NCBI GenBank assembly: GCA_934476515.1
Contig: CAKSNZ010000003.1
Coordinates: 1-64,000, forward strand
Source of the DNA: an uncultured Ruminococcus sp.
GTDB taxonomy: Bacteria; Bacillota; Clostridia; Oscillospirales; Acutalibacteraceae
Direction: 5' to 3'
Length of the DNA stretch: 64,000 bases
Part shown: piece after piece, positions 7,462-15,603 of the stretch
Position numbering within the stretch: position 1 is the stretch's first letter
Layout of the letters: every line of letters starts with the position of its first letter
Notes under the pieces: generated by a model
What the model saw: only the letters and a program-made list of their open reading frames with translations
What the model was told of the DNA's origin: nothing
Database searches by the model: none
Position numbers and translations under genes: made by a program

Positions 7462-7994
7462 TGAAACAAACTAAGGCTTTTAAGATTGCTATCGGTGGTG
7501 TAATATCTGCTGTATCTTTAGCACTTATGATGTTTACAGGAGTTTTTCCATTTGGCACATATGCCTTTCCGGTTCTTGCAGGAATTTTTCTGATTTCAAT
7601 TTTTCTGGAATTTGGTTTTGGTTGGTCAATGCTTGTTTATGCAGTAATCTCCATAATGTCAATTTTGTTTGTTTCGGATAAAGAGGCAGCACTGTTCTTT
7701 ACTTTATTTTTTGGTTATTATCCTGTAGTGAAAAGTTACATAGAAAGACTAAAAAGTAAAATTGTTCAGTATATTATAAAATTTGCAATTTTCAACGGTG
7801 CTTGTGTGTCTGTTTATTTCTTAATGCTTTTTGTTTTTTCATTGCCAAAGGATGCATTTGAAGTTTTCGGAGTTAACATTCCTTTGATTTTCCTATTAGC
7901 AGGTAATTTGATTTTTATACTATATGACTTTGCAATAAAGGTAGCAGTTGCTCAGTACATAGATAAGTATAGAAAAATATTTTTTAAACAATGA
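7461..7994 (+). CDS. Multi-pass membrane protein of unknown function
   Basis: About 177 residues with five or six hydrophobic segments (around residues 8-28, 32-50, 54-70, 75-92, 105-130 and 138-160) joined by short loops; overall shape is like small permease S-components, but I cannot assign a family. The start is ambiguous between ATG at 7455 and ATG at 7461; GGTGGTGG is better spaced for 7461, which overlaps the J-protein stop as TAATG. It lies in the same transcript as the J-domain and lysozyme-like genes. Confidence 0.72.
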   Translation: MKQTKAFKIAIGGVISAVSLALMMFTGVFPFGTYAFPVLAGIFLISIFLEFGFGWSMLVYAVISIMSILFVSDKEAALFFTLFFGYYPVVKSYIERLKSKIVQYIIKFAIFNGACVSVYFLMLFVFSLPKDAFEVFGVNIPLIFLLAGNLIFILYDFAIKVAVAQYIDKYRKIFFKQ

Positions 7995-8007
7995 GTGGGT
8001 GATTTCA

Positions 8008-10131
8008 ATGGATAATTGGTTTTCGGCTAGAAAAGCAGTTAGTGTTTTTCTGGCTATGATAATCGTAATTTCAACCTTTTTTGTTATGCCTATAACTTCT
8101 TCAGCTTATAGCAACAAATATAAAGTTACTGCAAACGGTAACTTGAATATGAGAAAAACTGCTAGTTCAAAGGGTGAAGTTGTTGAGCATATAAAGAAGG
8201 GACAAGCTCTTTATATCCAAAAGAATAGTAGTGGTAACTGGGTTTATTGTAAAAATAGTTCAGGTAAAGCAGGTTATGTACCGGTTAAGCATATTAACAA
8301 AACTAAAGACTCATCTGTTTATATGACTTGCAAAACAACTGACGCAGTTAACCTTAGAAAAGGTGCCGGTACTTCTTATGCAGTAATTACTGTTGTGCCT
8401 AATGGAACAACAATGAATATTTCAGACAGCAGTAATTCTTCTTGGGCAAAAGTTAAGTACAATGGCAACACAGGTTACTTATCAAAGACATATGTTAATG
8501 TTTATTTCAAAACTTCAAAGTCAACTCCTACAACTCCTACTACAGGTGGTGCAACTAAAGGTCCTCTTACATTAAAGAGTACATCAGCCTCTGTTTATAA
8601 GGGTAGCTACTATGGTATTCAGTATAGCAACACTTCAAAAACTAAGGTAAAGTGGACTTCCAGTAACTCTAAAGTTGCATCAGTTGATAATGAGGGTATA
8701 TTATACGGCAAAGCTAATGGTTCAACAACTGTTAAAGCTAGTGTTGGTTCAAATACTGTTGCTTGTAATGTAAATGTTCGTGCAAATAACAGTGTAAATA
8801 TTTCTAATAAAAAATATAACATTACAAGTGGTAAGTCAGTTTATTTAACATCTTCAACTTCCGGTACAAGTTGGTCAAGTTCTGATACTTCAGTTGCTAC
8901 TGTTACAAACTATGGACTTGTAACTACAAAAAAGGCAGGTAAAGCAGTAATTTATTGCAAAACTTCTTATGGTTGGGCAAGTTGTCTATTAGATGTTAAG
9001 GGTGCAGAAGCTGTAAAGTTTACATATGCAAATCCTAACTCAGCACCAAAGAATAGCACAGTAACATTTGTAGCTATTACAGATAAAAGCAGAAGTGCTG
9101 TTAAATTTGATGTTACAATCGGTAGCAAAAAATATACTGTAAAAGCAACAGAAAAATCCGTAAGTGGTAACAACTACATATGGAAAGGTAAGAAAAAACT
9201 AACTGAGTCCGGTAAGTACAAAGTTGTTGCTTATTCTAAGAAAAACGGTACTTGGTCTAAGAGTGTAGGTAGTTATGGTAAAGCATTTGTAACTAAGGTT
9301 ACCAGCAATACAGAAACTTCTTGTGAAGAAAGACACGCAAGTAACAGTGTTATTAATTTTATTTCTAACTATGAAGGACTTTTATCAAAGGCTATGTTTG
9401 ACCCTTTAACCAGCTTCCCATGTTTAACTGTTGGTTATGGTAGAGTTATTTATTCCGGTGACTCATTCTATAACGGAATGACCAAAAGTGAGGCTATGGC
9501 TTACTTAGTTGATTCAGTAGAAACTGACGGTTATGTAACTAAAGTAAATAACTTCTTGTTAAACAACAAAATTAAGTTTAATCAAAGACAATTTGATGCT
9601 TTGGTAACATTTGTTTATAACTGTGGTACAGGTATTTTGTCTAATGACAGTGATATAATTAATATGTTTTTAAATAAGTCACATCCAAGTTCAAAGACAA
9701 ATCCTACTAAGGTTAAAACAACTGCTAAAGTAGCTATGAAGAAGTCAGCATCCGACAGAGCAAGCAATGTAAAAACTGTTTCTAAGGGTGCAACTCTTAA
9801 ACTTGCAAATGCTTCAATTCATGGAAAGAAGTATTATAAAGTAATTGACAGTAAAGGCAATCAGGGTTACATAAATTATAAATATCTAAATGTTACATCA
9901 TATAACAAGAAAGGTACTCGTGACCTAAACAATGTCTTTATTAAGGACTTTATTAGCAATATATTCTGTTACCATCATGCCGGTGGTTCATGTTATGCAG
10001 GTCTGTTATATAGAAGAATTGATGAATGTGAAATGTACTATTACGGAAATTATACTCGTGATGGTGAAAAGAACAATAACAACTTCTATTATCGTTGTGT
10101 ATATCATAACCCAAGCTTTGGTTGTAGCTAA
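8008..10131 (+). CDS. Secreted SH3 / BIg2 / GH24-type lysozyme-like protein
   Basis: A 707-residue exported protein. A signal peptide covers residues 1 to about 34 (hydrophobic core VSVFLAMIIVISTFFVMP). Two bacterial SH3 domains follow (about 38-95 and 105-165), a Thr/Pro linker, two BIg2-like domains (about 185-255 and 260-330) and a beta domain to about 430. Residues from about 445 resemble GH24 lysozyme: Glu456 in NYEGL, Asp465 in FDPLT, Thr474 in LTVGYGR, and NQRQFDALVTFVYNCGTG. A third SH3-like segment (about 570-635) interrupts this domain before its C-terminal part, recognisable by GLLYRRIDECEMYYYG. ATG at 8008 follows GGGTG; the GTG at 7999 is not preferred. Likely a wall-remodelling muramidase. 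Confidence 0.85.
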   Translation: MDNWFSARKAVSVFLAMIIVISTFFVMPITSSAYSNKYKVTANGNLNMRKTASSKGEVVEHIKKGQALYIQKNSSGNWVYCKNSSGKAGYVPVKHINKTKDSSVYMTCKTTDAVNLRKGAGTSYAVITVVPNGTTMNISDSSNSSWAKVKYNGNTGYLSKTYVNVYFKTSKSTPTTPTTGGATKGPLTLKSTSASVYKGSYYGIQYSNTSKTKVKWTSSNSKVASVDNEGILYGKANGSTTVKASVGSNTVACNVNVRANNSVNISNKKYNITSGKSVYLTSSTSGTSWSSSDTSVATVTNYGLVTTKKAGKAVIYCKTSYGWASCLLDVKGAEAVKFTYANPNSAPKNSTVTFVAITDKSRSAVKFDVTIGSKKYTVKATEKSVSGNNYIWKGKKKLTESGKYKVVAYSKKNGTWSKSVGSYGKAFVTKVTSNTETSCEERHASNSVINFISNYEGLLSKAMFDPLTSFPCLTVGYGRVIYSGDSFYNGMTKSEAMAYLVDSVETDGYVTKVNNFLLNNKIKFNQRQFDALVTFVYNCGTGILSNDSDIINMFLNKSHPSSKTNPTKVKTTAKVAMKKSASDRASNVKTVSKGATLKLANASIHGKKYYKVIDSKGNQGYINYKYLNVTSYNKKGTRDLNNVFIKDFISNIFCYHHAGGSCYAGLLYRRIDECEMYYYGNYTRDGEKNNNNFYYRCVYHNPSFGCS

Positions 10132-10145
10132 AAGGAGAGAGAATA

Positions 10146-10949
10146 ATGGATAAAAAAATAGGTTTTATTGGTGCCGGTAATATGGCAACTGCTATTATTA
10201 ACGGACTGTTAAAGAATAAGGTAGTTTCACCTGAATGTATTAATGTATTTGATGTAAACGAAAATCAGCTTAAGCTAATGGCTGAAAAAGGTGTTACTAC
10301 TTGTGATACTTCTACTAAGGTAGTTACCGATAGCAATATTATTGTTTTAGCTGTAAAGCCTCAAAACTATGAAGAAGTATTAAATGGTGTTAAGAACTCT
10401 GTAAGTGAAGAAAAGATTTTTGTTTCTATTGCAGCAGGTATCTCAATTTCATATGTTCAAAAAGCATTGGATTGTAAATGTCCTATGGTTAGAGTAATGC
10501 CAAATACTCCACTACTACTTGGTAAAGGTGCAACAGCACTTTGCCCATCAGAAAATATCAGTGAAGAAGATTTTTCTGTTGTAAAGGATATGTTTGGTCT
10601 TAATGGTGCAGTAGAAGTGTTTACTGAGGACCATATGAATGAAATTATTGCAGTAAACGGCAGTAGTCCGGCATATATTTACCTATTTGCAAAGGCAATG
10701 GCTGACTATGCTAATGAGTGTAACATTCCTTATGAAAGTGCGTTAAACCTTATTGTTGCTACCCTAGAAGGCAGTGCAGCTATGATTAGGGATAGTGGTG
10801 ATTCTCTTGATACTCTTATTAAGAAAGTATCTTCACCGGGTGGTACTACTCTTGCAGCACTAAAAACTTTAGAAGACTATAAATTCTATGACGGTATCAA
10901 AGAAGCTATGAAGTCTTGTACAAATCGAGCAGAAGAGCTTGGTAAATAA
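10146..10949 (+). CDS. proC: Pyrroline-5-carboxylate reductase
   Basis: The 267-residue enzyme reduces 1-pyrroline-5-carboxylate to L-proline with NAD(P)H, the last step of proline synthesis. The Rossmann motif IGFIGAGNMATAI lies at residues 5-17, the VRVMPNTP motif near 120, and the C-terminal family signature KVSSPGGTT near 228. Length is normal. It follows the lysozyme-like gene by 14 bases with an AAAGGAGAG ribosome site, so it may be read from the same transcript. No other proline gene is nearby. Confidence 0.95.
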   Translation: MDKKIGFIGAGNMATAIINGLLKNKVVSPECINVFDVNENQLKLMAEKGVTTCDTSTKVVTDSNIIVLAVKPQNYEEVLNGVKNSVSEEKIFVSIAAGISISYVQKALDCKCPMVRVMPNTPLLLGKGATALCPSENISEEDFSVVKDMFGLNGAVEVFTEDHMNEIIAVNGSSPAYIYLFAKAMADYANECNIPYESALNLIVATLEGSAAMIRDSGDSLDTLIKKVSSPGGTTLAALKTLEDYKFYDGIKEAMKSCTNRAEELGK

Positions 10950-10964
10950 TCATAAATAAATAAA

Positions 10965-11019
10965 TCCTTTCATATATATTCTTACATAAGGACAACTTAT
11001 GGAGGTATATATGAAAGGA
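10965..11019 (+). promoter_or_regulatory. Long hairpin enclosing the start codon and ribosome site of the SpoIIM-like gene
   Basis: TCCTTTCATATATA (10965-10978) and TATATATGAAAGGA (11006-11019) are a perfect 14-bp inverted repeat. Inside it CATAAG (10985-10990) pairs with CTTATG (10996-11001) around loop GACAA. The GGAGG lies at the internal loop and the ATG (11011-11013) within the outer stem, so folding would hide both. No U tract follows, so it is not a plain terminator. Confidence 0.6.
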
Positions 11020-11658
11020 ATAGTTTTAAAAATTAAATCACCAAAAAATTTTCACAACAGAAAAAATAACATAACCTACTTTATAAAAAGATACGGTATA
11101 TTTGCAATGTTTCTGTTTTCTATATTAGTAGGTTTTATTCTGGGTATATATTTTGGGGTAAATACCGATTTAGAATTTAAAAAGTCCTTTGACTTTTTAT
11201 TTCCAACTGATTTTACAAGTAGAGCAAGTCTTGATTATTTGGGTGTGTTTAGTTGTAACTTTGCCCCTATATTTATATTTTTTGTGGCAATATTCTTACT
11301 TGGATTTTGTCCATGGGGTAACGGACTTACACCACTTGTTACTATGTTTAAAGGTTTTGGTATGGGTCTATCCTTAACTACCTTATGTTCAATCAGTGGT
11401 CTAAAGGGTTTTGGTTTTTTCCTACTTGCTATGATACCGGGATTTTTTGTTTCTTCTGCTTCACTTGCTTTACAAGGTGAAAAGACCTTTCATCTTTCAG
11501 CAAATGTTTTTAAGGTGATTATCAAGAAAGAGAATATTTCTCTTGAATTAAGAGAATTTGTTGAAGATTCAGCCACTTGCCTTTTTATAGCAATGGTTGG
11601 TTCTGTGGTGGATTCGGTACTGTTTTTGTTACTGTATTTTCACTTCTTTAACATATAA
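11011..11658 (+). CDS. SpoIIM/DUF95-like integral membrane protein
   Basis: A 215-residue protein with about five membrane segments (residues near 30-52, 78-104, 112-128, 132-155 and 188-212). The FLLGFCPWG and MFKGFGMGLSL stretches recall the SpoIIM-like proteins of Clostridia; SpoIIM in Bacillus works with SpoIID and SpoIIP in engulfment. I cannot confirm orthology, so no symbol is given. ATG at 11011 follows GGAGG closely; an upstream in-frame ATG at 10999 lies inside the ribosome site and is rejected. Start codon and ribosome site are inside a long inverted repeat. Confidence 0.6.
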   Translation: MKGIVLKIKSPKNFHNRKNNITYFIKRYGIFAMFLFSILVGFILGIYFGVNTDLEFKKSFDFLFPTDFTSRASLDYLGVFSCNFAPIFIFFVAIFLLGFCPWGNGLTPLVTMFKGFGMGLSLTTLCSISGLKGFGFFLLAMIPGFFVSSASLALQGEKTFHLSANVFKVIIKKENISLELREFVEDSATCLFIAMVGSVVDSVLFLLLYFHFFNI

Positions 11659-11679
11659 AATTCAGGATAAGGAATTATA

Positions 11680-12621
11680 ATGGCGACAGAAAGAAAAAAA
11701 TTTACTTTTGAAAATCTAGTTTCTATTTATTTTAGAAAAATACATAAAATCATTTTTACAAATTTACTTTTTGCTTTACCATTTGGTATTGTAGGTTTTT
11801 TGCTACACCTTATAGGTAACAACTTTGGTTCAGTACTTAACATTGTTATTACTACACTTGTTATACCTATCTGTTATCCACTATATGCAGGTGTAACCAA
11901 GGTAACAAGAAACCTTGGTCGTGGTGAAGATGTAGATGTTTTTGCAACATTTATTAATGGCGTGACTGAAAACTATAAGCAATTTTTAATTAATAGCATT
12001 ATTTTATATTTTATATTTACTATAGGAATTTTCTCATTTTCCTTTTATGCAGGAATGGCAAAAATCCTAGGTGGCTCAATGTATGTAATGCTTGTGGTAG
12101 AGATTTTAATTGCTTTGTGGGTACTTTTTATGTACCTATATATTCCACTAATGACAGTTACTTTTGAATTATCTGAAAAGGATATTCTCAAGAACAGTGC
12201 ATTAATGGCTATCGGTGAACTAAAGGTTAACTTTGCTGCACTTTTCTCTTTAGCAATTTTAACTGCAATTTGTGCAACACCACTTATATTCTGTATGGGT
12301 AATGGTGTGGCAGTTTTAGTGGTTTCTGCTATTATGTTACTACTAATTTATCCTGCATCATTTTCTTTTGTATCTAACTTTTTTATTCAAGAAAATATGA
12401 TGATGATGATTACAGGCAAAGCTGATTTAATTCACGATAGAAAATCTACAGAAGAAAAGTTAGCTCAACTACGCAATGAGTCCAAAGAAGATTTTAGTGA
12501 TGTTGATGTTGAAAAGGTAAAGAAAAGTAAAGAGGACTTTATTTTCCATAAAGGTAAAATGATTAAAAGGGATGTTCTATTACAAATGATAGAAGAGAAA
12601 GAGAGTGAAAAGAATGAGTGA
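11680..12621 (+). CDS. YesL/DUF624-like membrane protein with charged C-terminal tail
   Basis: A 313-residue protein with about six membrane segments between residues 25 and 245. The PLYAGVTKVTRNLGRGEDVDVFATF stretch resembles the intracellular loop of DUF624 (YesL-type) proteins, whose role is poorly known. The last 65 residues are cytoplasmic, highly charged and coiled-coil-like (STEEKLAQLRNE, QMIEEKESEKNE). Its end overlaps the ribosome site and start of the next gene by 8 bases, so the pair is coupled. Confidence 0.68.
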   Translation: MATERKKFTFENLVSIYFRKIHKIIFTNLLFALPFGIVGFLLHLIGNNFGSVLNIVITTLVIPICYPLYAGVTKVTRNLGRGEDVDVFATFINGVTENYKQFLINSIILYFIFTIGIFSFSFYAGMAKILGGSMYVMLVVEILIALWVLFMYLYIPLMTVTFELSEKDILKNSALMAIGELKVNFAALFSLAILTAICATPLIFCMGNGVAVLVVSAIMLLLIYPASFSFVSNFFIQENMMMMITGKADLIHDRKSTEEKLAQLRNESKEDFSDVDVEKVKKSKEDFIFHKGKMIKRDVLLQMIEEKESEKNE

Positions 12622-13534
12622 CAATAAAAGACCTTATGATGATGAACAAGTTGATATTAATGACCTTAATGATGATTTAGACAAAACAAAGGTCTTTAAC
12701 CTTAACAGTAAAAGTGATAATCAAAATACCGGTGAATATGTTTCAAAACATTCACTAAGTAATGATGATTATGGTGATGACTTTTCCGGTGATAATCAGG
12801 ATAATGAAGAAATCAGTAGCTATTCTCAAGCAGATAAAGCTAACTATAAAGATGATTATGATATGGGTCAGGTTGATGATGAACCAAAACCTATTGTTTC
12901 TCGTACAGATACATATGGTTCACCTAAGAAGAAAAATAACAACAAAAAACCTCTTATTATTGGCTTGATTGTAGCAGCAGTTGTACTTATTATTGTTGCA
13001 GTTGTTATAGTTCTCAATAGCTGTGGCAAAAATAAAAGTGATAACACAACTACTTCAACTACTACTTCTTCTACAACTACAGTAACTACAACTTCTGAAG
13101 ATACTTACACATCTGAAGAAGATACTACAGAATATACAACTGAACCTACAACAGAAGAAACTACAGAACCTACTACTGAGGAAGAAACAACTGAGCCAAC
13201 TACTACAGAAGCAGAGCCAACAACTGCTCCTAATTCCGATAACGGCAATGCAGTAAATGCTTCTTTTGCTCCTTATAAGTGTATTACCCCTGATGGTGAT
13301 GTAATTTCTGATGATTTTGCCAGTGAACTAAAGGGTGACGTTTCTCTATCTTTAAAGAGTAACGGTACCTACATTCTAAAGGTTGGTAATGTAGCTAACG
13401 AAAGTGGCAATTACGAAATTGACGGTAATTCAATTACTTTAGGTTCATATGACGGTAATATTTCATTTGATAATGCCGGTAACCCTGTAGGTGTTACAGT
13501 TTATGTTGATGATTATACAGTATCATTTAACTAA
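12614..13534 (+). CDS. One-TM protein with acidic N-terminus, Thr/Glu linker and beta domain
   Basis: A 306-residue protein of unknown function. Residues 1 to about 105 are acidic, Asn/Asp-rich and probably disordered. A membrane segment at about 112-135 (IIGLIVAAVVLIIVAVVIVLN) is followed by a long Thr/Glu/Pro linker of TTE-like repeats and an extracytoplasmic C-terminal beta domain of about 85 residues (VSLSLKSNGTYILKVG, GNYEIDGNSITLG), which recalls lipocalin-like domains. ATG at 12614 is preferred to the upstream GTG at 12605. The layout matches the protein at 18957, and the two may be distant paralogues. A terminator follows. Confidence 0.75.
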   Translation: MSDNKRPYDDEQVDINDLNDDLDKTKVFNLNSKSDNQNTGEYVSKHSLSNDDYGDDFSGDNQDNEEISSYSQADKANYKDDYDMGQVDDEPKPIVSRTDTYGSPKKKNNNKKPLIIGLIVAAVVLIIVAVVIVLNSCGKNKSDNTTTSTTTSSTTTVTTTSEDTYTSEEDTTEYTTEPTTEETTEPTTEEETTEPTTTEAEPTTAPNSDNGNAVNASFAPYKCITPDGDVISDDFASELKGDVSLSLKSNGTYILKVGNVANESGNYEIDGNSITLGSYDGNISFDNAGNPVGVTVYVDDYTVSFN

Positions 13535-13554
13535 ATAAATAGTCATAAAAAACT

Positions 13555-13585
13555 AAGGTGCAGTAATTTTTACTGCACCTTTTCT
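13555..13585 (+). terminator. Rho-independent terminator
   Basis: AAGGTGCAGTAA (13555-13566) and TTACTGCACCTT (13570-13581) pair over 12 bp with a TTT loop and TTTCT after. It ends the plus-strand transcript and faces the small minus-strand gene. Confidence 0.85.
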
Positions 13586-13651
13586 ATACCTAATAAATCA
13601 ATTAATTTAATATTAACTGAGGAAATACCTTGAAACAATATTGTTATTTTT

Positions 13652-13813
13652 CTACTTTTTCAAATCCCAAACAACATCACCTTTACTATGTTTATTTAAT
13701 CTTTCTAATGCAATTTGTCTACCATTAAAATCTTTAGTTTCCTTTTTAAAAAGCTCAACTTTATCAGGTGAAACTTCAAATGACCCTCTTATTGGTACTG
13801 CAAGTACTGACAT
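13652..13813 (-). CDS. Small conserved-looking protein of the SOS polymerase cassette
   Basis: A 53-residue ORF starting MSVLAVPIRGSFEVSPDK and ending VVWDLKK. It has a near-ideal ribosome site, AGGAGG eight bases before the ATG, and a codon pattern like its neighbours, so I take it as real. The plus-strand frame over the same DNA has no ribosome site and is a shadow. It lies downstream of the 75-residue protein and the Y-family polymerase on the same strand, which suggests it belongs to that cassette, although it may also use its own promoter. Function unknown; I infer only an accessory role. Confidence 0.72.
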   Translation of the reverse strand: MSVLAVPIRGSFEVSPDKVELFKKETKDFNGRQIALERLNKHSKGDVVWDLKK

Positions 13814-13873
13814 AGTTGTTTCCTCCTTTTAGTTACCATTTTTTAATATTATATCACACCTAAAAACAATATA

Positions 13874-13902
13874 ATTCTATATGATTTATTGTGTTTAGTC
13901 AA
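13874..13902 (-). promoter_or_regulatory. Possible promoter of the 53-residue gene
   Basis: Minus-strand TTGACT (13902-13897), 17-base spacer, TAGAAT (13879-13874). The gap 13814-13985 otherwise shows only AT-rich sequence. Confidence 0.42.
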
Positions 13903-13985
13903 TTAGTTACTGAGTTTTCAATATAATTTGATTGATGCTATTTTGGCTTAACAACATAGTTATTCATTCCCAATATAGTGTAAAA

Positions 13986-14213
13986 TTATTTTTCAACAAA
14001 CCATCTGTTGCTTTCAAGATATAAATACCTTGTGTGGTTCATAATTTGACATGTGTATCTAACACCAACACCACCACTTTTAAGGGAACTTGCAAAACGA
14101 ATATCGGTGATTTTGTCAATTTTATATTTTCTGCCATCATCCCAGTTTATCACCAAAGGCAACAAACTTCCATCTTCATCAAATTTTGCCGTAACGCTAA
14201 CATATTCTTTCAT
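13986..14213 (-). CDS. Small protein cotranscribed with the Y-family polymerase
   Basis: A 75-residue protein beginning MKEYVSVTAKFDEDG and ending YLESNRWFVEK, with predicted beta strands through most of its length (LVINWDDGRKYKID, GVRYTCQIMNHTRYLYLE). I recall similar small proteins next to clostridial ImpB/MucB/SamB-type polymerases but know no function. The ATG follows GGAGA with six-base spacing, 12 bases after the polymerase stop, so the two are almost certainly cotranscribed under SOS control. By context it may be an accessory or DNA-binding partner of the polymerase. Confidence 0.75.
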   Translation of the reverse strand: MKEYVSVTAKFDEDGSLLPLVINWDDGRKYKIDKITDIRFASSLKSGGVGVRYTCQIMNHTRYLYLESNRWFVEK

Positions 14214-14225
14214 AAAATTTCTCCA

Positions 14226-15464
14226 TTAAAAAAATCCTACAGGGTGAATAATATGGTCATCTTTTGGATTTAATAAAGTAAGGTTTTTGTCTTTCATCAA
14301 AAAGGCAGGTCGTACTGCATAGTTGCCAAATCTGTTTTTTAGTGAATCAAGTGTCTTGTCTAACTTTTCATCTCTAATATCCTTGTTGTTGTCCTCAAAG
14401 AAAGATAGCTGAAATGGTGAGTTGTCACCAATAAGCCCACTAACAGATACACCGATTGACCGTATAGGTTTTCTAAAGTTATAGTTGTTTCTAAATAATT
14501 CCAAAGCCTTGTTACGAATATCACCGGTACAACTGCTGAAATTCTTTAGCTGACCTTGCCTAGTGAAAGAGAAAAGGTCTTTATCTCTAATAGATATAGT
14601 GACAGTTTTACACCTAAAGCCTAATTCTCTCATTCTCCTGCCAACACTGTCACTTAGTATTTGTACAATCATTTTTACATCAGAATAATTTTCCAAATCT
14701 CTAGGTGTGGTTGTAGAGTTGCCAATAGACTTTACATCAGGCCTTTCATCAAACTGTGCAACAGGGGAAGAGTCAAGTCCGTTTGCAAAGGTGTGTATTA
14801 CTTCTCCCATTTTGCCTAGGTTACTGTTAAGTATCTCTACAGGACAATTTGCAATGTCGCCAACTGTGTATATACCAATAGTGTGTAAATGCTTTTTAGT
14901 TGCTCTGCCAACATAAAGTAAGTCCTCGCAAGGGAGAGGCCACACCTTGTTTTTGTAGCCGTCATAACCGTCAAAGTCAATTTTAGTTATAGCATCAGGT
15001 TTCTTGTAGTCACTGCCTAACTTTGCAAAAATTTTGTTAAAGCTAACACCGATACTAACAGTAATTCCAAGTTCATATTTAATTCTTTCGTTAATTTCTT
15101 TTGCAATTTCATAACCACTTCTATTGCAACCGGTAACATCAAGCCATGCCTCATCTAAACCAAAGGACTCAACTCTATCGGTATATTCAGCATACATAGC
15201 TTTAGTGAGCTTTGAAAATTTCATATATTGGTCAAAGTGTGGTTCAATAACAACAAGTTCCGGGCATTTATTTTTTGCTTGCCAAATAGCATCACCGGTT
15301 TTTACAAAATACTTTTTAGCAAGTTCATTTTTAGCTAAAATAATACCATGCCTGTTTTCGGCATCACCTGCAACGGCAAGTGGCTTATCTCTGTATTCCG
15401 GATGTAGTAAAGACTCTACACTGGCATAAAAACCATTGCAATCACTGTGTAATATTGTTCTCAT
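14226..15464 (-). CDS. Y-family DNA polymerase (DinB/UmuC-like)
   Basis: A 412-residue translesion polymerase. The palm has the first catalytic Asp in LHSDCNGFYASVE (residues 5-17) and the acidic pair in ESFGLDEAWLDVTG near residue 105; the fingers region carries GIILAKNELAKKY. A helix-hairpin-helix region (LLYVGRATKKHLHTIGIYTVGDIA, near 180-205) and a little-finger domain (near 240-350) follow. Length fits DinB/UmuC-type enzymes. The promoter contains a LexA/DinR box between -35 and -10, so it should be induced by DNA damage. Two small genes follow on the same strand. Confidence 0.93.
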   Translation of the reverse strand: MRTILHSDCNGFYASVESLLHPEYRDKPLAVAGDAENRHGIILAKNELAKKYFVKTGDAIWQAKNKCPELVVIEPHFDQYMKFSKLTKAMYAEYTDRVESFGLDEAWLDVTGCNRSGYEIAKEINERIKYELGITVSIGVSFNKIFAKLGSDYKKPDAITKIDFDGYDGYKNKVWPLPCEDLLYVGRATKKHLHTIGIYTVGDIANCPVEILNSNLGKMGEVIHTFANGLDSSPVAQFDERPDVKSIGNSTTTPRDLENYSDVKMIVQILSDSVGRRMRELGFRCKTVTISIRDKDLFSFTRQGQLKNFSSCTGDIRNKALELFRNNYNFRKPIRSIGVSVSGLIGDNSPFQLSFFEDNNKDIRDEKLDKTLDSLKNRFGNYAVRPAFLMKDKNLTLLNPKDDHIIHPVGFF

Positions 15465-15493
15465 TTTGCTTTTCCTTTCCTTTGTTCTATATA

Positions 15494-15522
15494 ATTATAG
15501 AACATTTGTTCTATAAAGTCAA
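15494..15522 (-). promoter_or_regulatory. SOS promoter of the Y-family polymerase cassette
   Basis: Minus-strand TTGACT (15522-15517), exactly 17 bases, then TATAAT (15499-15494). The spacer contains a perfect LexA box next to the -10. Confidence 0.82.
15500..15511. promoter_or_regulatory. LexA/DinR operator (SOS box)
   Basis: GAACATTTGTTC matches the Gram-positive LexA (DinR) consensus GAAC-N4-GTTC exactly. It lies between -35 and -10, where a bound repressor would block RNA polymerase. A second GTTC at 15484-15487 may form a weaker half-site pair. Confidence 0.85.
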
Positions 15523-15549
15523 TACCATAAATGGGACAGTAAATTTATG

Positions 15550-15578
15550 TTGATATTATTGTTTAATTGTGTTACAAT
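15550..15578 (+). promoter_or_regulatory. Promoter of the MATE exporter
   Basis: TTGATA (15550-15555), 17-base spacer, TACAAT (15573-15578). It rules out the upstream in-frame ATG at 15547 as the start of the gene. Confidence 0.72.
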
Positions 15579-15603
15579 CAGTTACTATGGAATGGGGGAT
15601 TAT

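Noticed and set aside
10132..10145. Lysozyme-like gene at 8008 as part of a second prophage
   Set aside because: It has a signal peptide, SH3 and BIg2 domains and no neighbouring phage genes, so it looks like a host secreted protein.
13641..13832. 63-residue plus-strand ORF
   Set aside because: No ribosome site; the minus-strand 53-residue gene over the same DNA has AGGAGG at good spacing.
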